Below are positions 4,047-9,745 of a DNA stretch of 9,745 bases, one piece after another. Source of the DNA: Microcoleaceae cyanobacterium UBA9251. GTDB lineage: Bacteria; Cyanobacteriota; Cyanobacteriia; Cyanobacteriales; Microcoleaceae. The number at the start of each line of letters is the position of its first letter. Position 1 is the stretch's first letter. Both the position numbers and the translations under genes were made by a program. The notes beneath the pieces are model-generated. The model saw only the letters and a list, made by a program, of their open reading frames with translations. It did no database searches and had not been told where the DNA came from. The DNA is taken from NCBI GenBank assembly GCA_003542015.1, contig DPLL01000526.1:1-9745 (forward strand). The letters are read 5' to 3'.

Positions 4047-7000
4047 TTATTCATCTATCAATTCTTCGGACAGTTTTTGATTACCAACGTGGGACAGCCC
4101 ACTTGGTAAAGCAGCAATATTTAGTTGTGATATTTCTTCTGACATTTCTTTGATCGCTTCTATTACAGCGTCCTTGTCTGTAATTTCACGACTTTGATGA
4201 CGTTTTTTTCGCGCACAAAGAGCAACTTTCATAGTAAGTGTATAGCGATTAGAACAATAATTTGTGTTTTCATCTTCATTAATACTATAACCATTGTAAA
4301 AAAGCTGGCTTCTGTTAAACCCATGAACACTTTTATTCTCACAATCATCGTCAGATAAATTGTCTCCTAAATCTATAAGATCCCAAGGATCATTAGTATT
4401 GTCAGCTAAATCATTGTCAGCCAAATAATCTTCTAAAGCTACACAATTCAAATGAATTCGATTGGGATTATCGTCTAAATCATCGTTATCTAAATCATCG
4501 TTATCTAAATCATCGTTATCTAAATCATCGTTATCTAAATCATTGTCATCTAAATCATTGTCATCTAAATCATTGTCATCTAAATCATTGTTATCATCAT
4601 CTTGTTCATCATCCCTATCAACTGTCTCTGTAAGTATAGGATTGGGTAGAAGTGTTAATCGTGGTAGTGTTAATTTCTGATACCCAACTACATTTATAAA
4701 TGCAGAATCATAAATCTCTCCAACAATGGCAGTTATTTTAACTTGACCTATACTTTTTCCCGTGATAAATTTACCATCTGAATTTATCTTGCCACTGGTT
4801 GCACGCCAGATTATATTCCCTGGGCTCATCAGAACCCCTTGCTGATCAAATCCTTTAGCACTAAAAGTTAAATTCTGATTAGGATTAAGTTGTGCTTCAT
4901 TGGGAGAAATTTCTAATCGTCTCAACACAGGAACTACAATAACTTCAACATAAGCACTAATTTTAGCTGCATTAATAAATAGTTGACCCACCAAGTCGAG
5001 AATCCGAGCGACAATCTTAAAGATGTTTTTCTGTAACCACGCTTCTATATCAAAATCAAGGCTCTCGGTTTCTTCATTTGTCAAATCTGTTTCTGTATTT
5101 TCGGCTTTTTCTGTTTTTTCACCAGTAGTAAAATTAGTTTTTATAATCTCGACAGCCGACTTGAGAATGAAATTACTTTGGGTGAAATCAACAAAAGAAA
5201 ATACACGATATAAAAGCCTCATGTATATTCCCAATATTAAGAGTTTAGCCCTTACCCCAGAGTCAGATATTTCAGTAACATTAGCTCTTACCTTAAATTT
5301 ACCTTTCGCATTATGAGCAGCCGTAAAATTACCATTTTGGTCGATTTTTCCACCTGTTGCTTCCCAAGATATTTTCCCAGTATCTATTCGATTGCCATAT
5401 TGATCTAAGCCTACTGCCGTAAATTTTTGGCATTCATCAGGCTTGAGTTTTACTACTTTTTGAGGATAAATCTCTAATCGCGTTAAAACTGGGAGCAAAG
5501 TAACTGTAGCTGATTGACGAATTCCTTGGACTGTAGCATTAACCGTAACTTCACGCTTTTCATAACCTCCTATAAAAATTCCATTGCCGTTAATTCTTCC
5601 CCCTTGAGTACATTGCCAATATACTTGATTAATCTGTATCGGTTCATCTTGTTGATCAAATCCGATTACATCAAAAGTAAAATTTTCTTCAGGTTTAAGT
5701 GCTACTTCATTGGGAAAAATAGATAAATATCTCAATACGGAAACTACTGTAATATCAGCAAAAGCACTGATATTGTATTCAGTTGCAGTAGCAGTTACTC
5801 TAAACTTACCTTTAGCATTGTTTCCAGCTACAAAATTGCCATTTTGATCAATCGTTCCACCGCCACTACTTACTGACCAAATAATTGCTCCAGTTTGGAT
5901 ATTGTCACCATACTGATCTAATCCTTTAACTTCAAACTGAAAACTCTGACCAAACTCTAGTTGAGGTATTGAGGATGTAATAATTAGTTCTGTTAGCCTC
6001 GGAGGTTCAATAATCGTAATAGGGATAACTCGAAGAATTGAACCGGCTGACGCGATAATTTCAAATTCATCTGCTTCTTTTCCAGCTACAAAATTGCCAT
6101 TTTGATCAATGGTTCCACCTCTATTACTTACTGACCAAATAATTGCTCCAGTTTGGATATTGTTACCATACTGATCTTGGCCTTTTACTTGAAACTGAAA
6201 ACTCTGCCCAAAAACTAATTGCTCTATTGAAGATGTAATAATCAGTTTATCTAGCTTGCGAGGAGCAATAATAGTAATGGGAATAAGTCGCACAATTGAA
6301 CCGGCTGAAGCTATGATTTCAAATTTATCTGCCTCACTTCCAGCTACAAAATTGCCGTTTTGGTCAATCGTTCCGCCTCCGCTTACTTCCCATAATACAG
6401 TTTCCTGCATGGGATTTTTTCGTTGATCTAAAACTTGTGCTGTAAATTGTTGAGTCTTACCAAACTCTAAAGTAATCCTATAAGGAGTAATAGAAATCTC
6501 ACGGATTCTAGGAGGCTGAATAATAGTAATTGTGACAGAAGTCTCAAAAATGCCTATCTTTGCTTTAACTTCAAATCTTCCTTCCCGTTGACCTGCTGTA
6601 AATAAACCCTGTTCGATTTTACCGCCTGTAGTTTCCCATTTAACATCTTTATTGTTAAGGTTCATCTCTCTATTATTCTGGTCGAAACCTTTAACAGTAA
6701 AATGTTTAGATTGACCATATAAAAGTTCTTGGGAAGATTCTAAAATCACAATCTTGCTTAATTTTGGATAAGAACACCCCTTAATAGCATGAAGTGGTTT
6801 TCCGGTTTTTGCTTCCAACAATGTCACCCAATCTTTACCAGCAATCACAAGAGTTTTTCCATTAGGACTAACTGCTACAGTGCTAATAAAACCGGGTTGT
6901 TCTGGTAAAGTGTAGATGATTCTATGATCTTTTAAGTCAAAGATTTTAATGTTTTTGGAAAAACCTACTACAAGTATATTTTGATTGACATGACAAACTA

Positions 7001-8057
7001 GAGAATTAATTACTTGATTATGAGGGTAAGTCTTGGTGCATTCTAAATTTTGAAGAGGTAACGTAGGCAAATTTTTATTATCTAATTCGCCCACAATAGC
7101 TCTACCCAAAACCCAAGCTCCTAAAGCTATTGGCCCTCCTAATGAAAATCCCGCGACAGTCGCGGCTACATCTACTAAACCTTTACCCAAAACTGAACCT
7201 GATTGATTTGAAGACACTTCTCCAGGTTTTGATTCCCAAAATTTGACAACACCATCACGACTTCCACTAATTAAGGTTGTGTTGTCTGAAGTAATATTTA
7301 AAGATAGAATCCAAGCTGAATGTCCTTCAATACTGCGTATGAGTTGACCGCTATCTAAATTCCATAAGTTTATTTTATTATTAGTGCTTCCACACGCGAT
7401 CACTTTTCCATCATGGCTAATACATAAGCTCAAAACACAAGATAGTTCCTTTTCATTTTTTATGGTTTTACTTAGCTTACCTGTATTTAGCTCCCATATT
7501 TTGAGGGTTTTATCTGTGCTACCACTAACAATTGTTTTTCCATCAGCAGCGATATCAACAGCAGTAATCCAACTAGAATGACCATTAAGCGTGTGAATAA
7601 TTTGCCCAGTTTTTAAATTCCATACCTTGATGGTTTTGTCTGCACTTCCGGTAACTAATGTATTTCCATCAGGACTAATAGCAACAGACAAAACCCAGTG
7701 CGAAAGTCCTTCAATAGTACGAATTATTGCCCCGCTTTGCAAATTCCATACCCAAATTTTTTGCCAACTCCCTCCTACTAAAATAGTATTATCTGGACTT
7801 ATTGCCAGATAAGTAATAACATCTGTTGGGGAAGTTGTTAAGCTTTCTGGTGTATTTCCCCTCAAATAAGAATTATCACCACGAAAAACTCTGTAGGCAA
7901 ATTGTTTAACTCGGTCTGATGGATCTTTGATAGACTGTTCAATCAATAGTTCTAAACCTTGTTGACCATAATTGAGAGTCTCTGATAAAGCAGCAAGTCT
8001 TTCTTGCTCACTTTGACTAGATAACTGCTTCTTAACTTCTTCAATTCTTGTAGACAT
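4047..8057 (-). CDS. Giant WD40 propeller / Ig-like / RNA polymerase omega-like fusion protein
   Basis: This 1336-aa protein has no signal peptide. I chose the start at 8057 because GGGGAGA lies 6 bases before it; a start at 8114 would add 19 residues without such a site. Domains in order: HEAT-like module, 1-63, with a YGQQGLELLIEQSIKDPS motif common in cyanobacterial scaffolds; seven WD40 blades, 80-427, a complete propeller; seven Ig-like beta domains, about 429-513, 514-597, 598-683, 684-772, 773-855, 856-941 and 1042-1124, marked by a DQYGN motif and W....GG.IDQNGNF; an acidic tract, 1148-1196, of DLDDN/DLDND repeats; and an omega-like domain, 1247-1314. A Gly/Ala-rich hydrophobic segment (289-324) interrupts the propeller after blade five, and a roughly 100-residue helical insert (942-1041) splits Ig domain six. 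Propeller and Ig domains suggest protein binding; the omega domain suggests docking on RNA polymerase. The true role is unknown. The gene is AT-rich and lacks HIP1, unlike its left neighbours. Confidence 0.93.
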   Translation of the reverse strand: MSTRIEEVKKQLSSQSEQERLAALSETLNYGQQGLELLIEQSIKDPSDRVKQFAYRVFRGDNSYLRGNTPESLTTSPTDVITYLAISPDNTILVGGSWQKIWVWNLQSGAIIRTIEGLSHWVLSVAISPDGNTLVTGSADKTIKVWNLKTGQIIHTLNGHSSWITAVDIAADGKTIVSGSTDKTLKIWELNTGKLSKTIKNEKELSCVLSLCISHDGKVIACGSTNNKINLWNLDSGQLIRSIEGHSAWILSLNITSDNTTLISGSRDGVVKFWESKPGEVSSNQSGSVLGKGLVDVAATVAGFSLGGPIALGAWVLGRAIVGELDNKNLPTLPLQNLECTKTYPHNQVINSLVCHVNQNILVVGFSKNIKIFDLKDHRIIYTLPEQPGFISTVAVSPNGKTLVIAGKDWVTLLEAKTGKPLHAIKGCSYPKLSKIVILESSQELLYGQSKHFTVKGFDQNNREMNLNNKDVKWETTGGKIEQGLFTAGQREGRFEVKAKIGIFETSVTITIIQPPRIREISITPYRITLEFGKTQQFTAQVLDQRKNPMQETVLWEVSGGGTIDQNGNFVAGSEADKFEIIASAGSIVRLIPITIIAPRKLDKLIITSSIEQLVFGQSFQFQVKGQDQYGNNIQTGAIIWSVSNRGGTIDQNGNFVAGKEADEFEIIASAGSILRVIPITIIEPPRLTELIITSSIPQLEFGQSFQFEVKGLDQYGDNIQTGAIIWSVSSGGGTIDQNGNFVAGNNAKGKFRVTATATEYNISAFADITVVSVLRYLSIFPNEVALKPEENFTFDVIGFDQQDEPIQINQVYWQCTQGGRINGNGIFIGGYEKREVTVNATVQGIRQSATVTLLPVLTRLEIYPQKVVKLKPDECQKFTAVGLDQYGNRIDTGKISWEATGGKIDQNGNFTAAHNAKGKFKVRANVTEISDSGVRAKLLILGIYMRLLYRVFSFVDFTQSNFILKSAVEIIKTNFTTGEKTEKAENTETDLTNEETESLDFDIEAWLQKNIFKIVARILDLVGQLFINAAKISAYVEVIVVPVLRRLEISPNEAQLNPNQNLTFSAKGFDQQGVLMSPGNIIWRATSGKINSDGKFITGKSIGQVKITAIVGEIYDSAFINVVGYQKLTLPRLTLLPNPILTETVDRDDEQDDDNNDLDDNDLDDNDLDDNDLDNDDLDNDDLDNDDLDNDDLDDNPNRIHLNCVALEDYLADNDLADNTNDPWDLIDLGDNLSDDDCENKSVHGFNRSQLFYNGYSINEDENTNYCSNRYTLTMKVALCARKKRHQSREITDKDAVIEAIKEMSEEISQLNIAALPSGLSHVGNQKLSEELIDE
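4116..4319 (-). other. RNA polymerase omega-like domain at the C-terminus of the giant protein
   Basis: Residues 1247-1314 of the giant protein align with the whole of the rpoZ product in this window. FNRSQL matches FDSTQL; SNRYTLTMKVALCARKKR matches [18 protein letters not shown] (9 of 18 identical, most others conservative); VIEAIKEMSEEI matches [12 protein letters not shown] (7 of 12 identical). The DK..VI pattern also fits E. coli omega, as far as I recall its sequence. The loop between the first two blocks is five residues longer than in RpoZ. A tail of 22 residues follows. At DNA level the two are not similar, so this is an old divergence and not a recent copy. The residues that contact beta' in known structures cluster in the NRY region, so binding to polymerase is a fair inference. 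Confidence 0.78.
4474..4593 (-). repeat. Eight-unit 15-bp tandem repeat encoding acidic DLDDN/DLDND tract
   Basis: Eight in-frame 15-bp units fill exactly 120 bp. The four at 4474-4533 are identical (TCTAAATCATCGTTA on the plus strand), the next three are identical to each other (TCTAAATCATTGTCA), and the last is a hybrid. Each encodes five residues of Asp, Leu and Asn. The two homogeneous blocks imply stepwise expansion by slippage. Diverged repeats continue on both sides in the protein (DDEQDDDNND before, ADNDLADNTND after). Confidence 0.92.
5742..6518 (-). repeat. Three 258-bp-period DNA repeats encoding Ig-like domains 2-4
   Basis: The block encoding IDQNGNFVAG recurs at exactly 258-bp offsets: the match TTCCAGCTACAAAATTGCC starts at about 5822, 6080 and 6338. 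Domains 3 and 4 are nearly identical over the stretch from FGQSFQF to IDQNGNFVAG, at both DNA and protein level, while domains 1 and 5-7 have diverged. This points to recent tandem duplication or gene conversion in the middle of the array. Confidence 0.85.
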
Positions 8058-8063
8058 TCTATG

Positions 8064-8070
8064 TCTCCCC
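8064..8070 (-). promoter_or_regulatory. Ribosome binding site that fixes the start of the giant gene
   Basis: On the minus strand GGGGAGA precedes ATG 8057 by 6 bases, a strong match to the anti-Shine-Dalgarno. The alternative in-frame ATG at 8114 has no such sequence before it. Confidence 0.75.
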
Positions 8071-8114
8071 AAATTATTAAGTTTCTGATTTTTGGACAAC
8101 CACAAGCAACCCAT

Positions 8115-8470
8115 TAGCTAGGTGATATGAACATCTGTATCTAGGTGAACCCTGGGGGGAAGCAGACTGTGCCCGATCGCACTTACCGCCTCAACCACCC
8201 GCCAAACGCTGATCCATCCGATCGCACCAAACCGGAATCACAAGCTAACCAGACATTAAAGATGCGATCCCTTACCATACCAAACTCTACCAGATCGATC
8301 GCCCTTTTCAATCCCACCACAGCACCAACCGCCGAAGCGAAACCGGACTCGTAAACTCTGGTTTTATCTATGGACACAACTGAACTCGAATTAGCGCCTT
8401 GCCTTAAATCTACGATTTTGCGTCGTTATAGCTCGTTTTTTCACCCACTCTGAAAGTCCTGTTTTATATC
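8115..8470. other. Intergenic region between the giant gene and the integrase
   Basis: No convincing gene is present. Short overlapping frames on both strands (8145-8354 plus; 8183-8377 minus) show no recognisable domain and no good ribosome binding site. The stretch is richer in G+C than the flanking genes. It has three CGATCGC heptamers (8174, 8219, 8296), each one base short of a full HIP1, which could mean decayed chromosomal DNA. The promoter of the giant gene should lie here, but I could not identify it. Confidence 0.5.
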
Positions 8471-8488
8471 TGAGCGATAACTGAGCGA

Positions 8489-8513
8489 CTTGCTGTAGAC
8501 TGAATACAGCAAG
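8489..8513. promoter_or_regulatory. Perfect 9-bp inverted repeat, probable operator
   Basis: CTTGCTGTA (8489-8497) and TACAGCAAG (8505-8513) are perfect inverted repeats around a 7-base spacer. The palindrome sits between the two pairs of TGAGCGA sites. Its right half continues as ACAGCAAGCA (8506-8515), which recurs exactly at 8571-8580 inside the integrase coding sequence. No T-run follows, so a dimeric protein site is more likely than a terminator. Confidence 0.6.
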
Positions 8514-8528
8514 CAAACTCAACATTGT

Positions 8529-8535
8529 AAGAGGA
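8529..8535 (+). promoter_or_regulatory. Ribosome binding site of the integrase gene
   Basis: AAGAGGA lies 11 bases before ATG 8547, slightly far. The GAGCGAAAAAT duplication is partly in this spacer and may have lengthened it. It supports ATG 8547 as the start. Confidence 0.55.
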
Positions 8536-8546
8536 TTGAGCGAAAA

Positions 8547-9745
8547 ATGAGCGAAAAATCTAATTCAGTCACAGCAAGCACCTCAGCCGATTACCTAATT
8601 GGCTACGAGTGGATTCTGGACTACTTCAAACAAGCACAAAAAGAATGCCCCAAAGGGGTAGGACTAAAGAAGGATAGCAAGGCTAAGGGGTCTTACATCA
8701 CCCTTCAATTCAAACTAGGTGACAAGCGGGTCAACAAAACCTGCGGGTGCTACCTGACGATGCAAGGTATTACTGATGCTCTGAGGAAAACTCACTTAGT
8801 TGCTAGTGCGCTAAAATCTTTTTCTAGTGAGATTCAGTTTTTAAGCTGGTACGATGACGTAATTCTAGAGAAAAACGTCGCCAAGAATGATTTGATAACG
8901 TTCGGTGATGCCGTCGCAAAAGTAGAGAAAGAATACTGGGATGGTCGCACGAAACGCCGTCAGCAGCGTGATAGGAGTAGTATTAGTCAGCAGTATTCTT
9001 GGAGATGTGTTTATGGTGACTATTTCAAGCTATTGCCAGAGAATAAGACAGTAAACTTGGTAGATGTTTTGTCAGTAGTTAACAGCAAAAAGCCAGGGAC
9101 TAAATGTTTTAAAAACTGCCTGTGCGCTATGCGTAAACTAGCTGAAACTATCGGCAACGTTGATTTGCTGTGCAAGCTTAAAGAGATTGATGGCACGCAA
9201 GTCGAATTTCGAGACGACCTTCAAACTTTATCTGTTGACGATTTTTTGAAGCTTCGGGATGACGCTCTAAACGTTCCCCCTAATGATAAGCGATACAACC
9301 TAGAATCTCGTCGGCGGTGGTTGTGGGTATTTTCAATGCAGTTAATCTACGGTTTTCGAGTCCATGAAGTTTTTGCTATTCTGAATATCGACCAATCATT
9401 TAAGACAAAAGATGGCGTTACTATCCCTCCATTAAGTGAGTCAAGTAATAAAAAAATGATTGCTGTAGTGGGGGATAAAACATTGTTAGAGACTACAACT
9501 AAGACTGGCTATAGACTATGCGTACCGATGGTGGCACCGACCCATCCTGACTTGATAGAGCATCTAGAAATTAAGTCAGGTAAACCACCTGAAATTTGTT
9601 CACTATCAAAGAATCCAAACACGATTTCCAAGGCTTACGCTCAAAGAGCACGCGACGCTCTAACGAGGTGGGGCAAGAATTTAAGTCAAACTCATGCTTT
9701 GCGTCACCTTGCAAATCTCAATGGTCAAATGGCGGGGATGTCTCA
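8547..9745 (+). CDS. Tyrosine recombinase/phage-type integrase, 3'-truncated by the window
   Basis: The frame stays open from ATG 8547 to the window end (399 codons). It encodes a site-specific tyrosine recombinase, which cuts and rejoins DNA at attachment sites through a covalent phosphotyrosine. The N-terminal part (1-110) has a compact beta-rich stretch (GSYITLQFKLGDKRVNKTCGCYL) that may bind arm-type sites. Residues 115-230 fit the helical core-binding domain. The catalytic part shows LIYGFRVHEVFAIL with the first catalytic Arg (Arg271), Lys319 in TTTKTGYR on the expected beta-hairpin, and the HxxR box THALRH (His383, Arg386). The last catalytic His/Trp and the nucleophilic Tyr would be in the missing 3' part, so activity cannot be judged. 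It resembles integrases of cyanobacterial genomic islands and phages rather than XerC/XerD. It has no HIP1 site and runs away from the giant gene on the opposite strand. Confidence 0.9.
   Translation, partial: MSEKSNSVTASTSADYLIGYEWILDYFKQAQKECPKGVGLKKDSKAKGSYITLQFKLGDKRVNKTCGCYLTMQGITDALRKTHLVASALKSFSSEIQFLSWYDDVILEKNVAKNDLITFGDAVAKVEKEYWDGRTKRRQQRDRSSISQQYSWRCVYGDYFKLLPENKTVNLVDVLSVVNSKKPGTKCFKNCLCAMRKLAETIGNVDLLCKLKEIDGTQVEFRDDLQTLSVDDFLKLRDDALNVPPNDKRYNLESRRRWLWVFSMQLIYGFRVHEVFAILNIDQSFKTKDGVTIPPLSESSNKKMIAVVGDKTLLETTTKTGYRLCVPMVAPTHPDLIEHLEIKSGKPPEICSLSKNPNTISKAYAQRARDALTRWGKNLSQTHALRHLANLNGQMAGMS

Larger units (their letters stand above)
8471..8554. promoter_or_regulatory. Four TGAGCGA sites in 11-bp phase upstream of the integrase
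   Basis: TGAGCGA occurs at 8471-8477, 8482-8488, 8537-8543 and 8548-8554. Start-to-start distances are 11, 55 and 11 bp, all multiples of 11, so all four face roughly the same side of the helix. The last two are part of a perfect 11-bp tandem duplication (GAGCGAAAAAT at 8538-8548 and 8549-8559) that covers the integrase start codon. The layout suits cooperative binding by a repressor, an excisionase-like factor, or the integrase arm domain. Confidence 0.6.

Noticed and set aside
4474..4593. RTX-type calcium-binding repeats
   Set aside because: RTX repeats are Gly-rich nonapeptides; these are Gly-free pentapeptides of Asp, Asn and Leu.
4462..4680. 72-aa Ser/Lys/Leu-rich plus-strand ORF
   Set aside because: It is the antisense shadow of the 15-bp acidic repeat in the giant gene.
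8058..8114. N-terminal extension of the giant protein to ATG 8114
   Set aside because: In frame, but without a Shine-Dalgarno sequence, while ATG 8057 has GGGGAGA at good spacing and begins the recognisable HEAT-like module.
8145..8377. Two overlapping short ORFs (plus 8145-8354, minus 8183-8377)
   Set aside because: They are mutual shadows without domains or ribosome binding sites; remnants of a gene cannot be excluded but are not supported.
8489..8513. Intrinsic terminator
   Set aside because: The hairpin is modest in G+C and is not followed by a T-run on either strand.

Overview
The window looks like cyanobacterial chromosome, most likely from a filamentous Oscillatoria/Microcoleus-type genome. 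Supporting evidence is nine copies of the HIP1 octamer GCGATCGC in the first 3.9 kb (starts at 472, 963, 1354, 2632, 2755, 3733, 3765, 3853, 3892), short heptameric tandem repeats, a cyanobacterial-type rpoZ, and a small protein that I recognise as the cyanobacterial DUF1818 family. The species assignment is inference.

Positions 1-3500 are ordinary, repeat-rich chromosome. They hold an unrecognised 176-aa ORF whose 5' end may lie outside the window, a palindromic MITE-like element (571-707), an array of 18 heptamers (747-872), and a minus-strand SGNH/GDSL hydrolase whose stop codon lies inside the heptamer array. Diverging from the hydrolase is rpoZ (RNA polymerase omega). After it come a membrane-anchored or secreted protein of unknown function, the DUF1818 protein, and a tRNA-Pro(GGG) with a clear promoter and a strong intrinsic terminator.

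Positions 3502-4046 have no credible gene. From about 3900 to the window end HIP1 disappears entirely. This second half carries one very large minus-strand gene (4047-8057, 1336 aa) and the 5' 1.2 kb of a tyrosine recombinase gene (8547 to beyond the end). The large protein has, in order, a HEAT-like N-terminal module, a seven-bladed WD40 propeller, seven Ig-like domains, a 15-bp/5-aa acidic repeat tract, and a C-terminal domain that aligns along its length with the RNA polymerase omega subunit, including the SNRY motif and the closing EMS-E helix. The genuine rpoZ 2.2 kb away makes the comparison direct.

The most interesting candidate is this natural WD40/Ig/omega fusion, which could be a scaffold docking on RNA polymerase. 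It sits in HIP1-free DNA beside an integrase whose upstream region has four TGAGCGA sites at multiples of 11 bp around a perfect 9-bp palindrome. Association with a mobile element is plausible, but the far boundary is outside the window.
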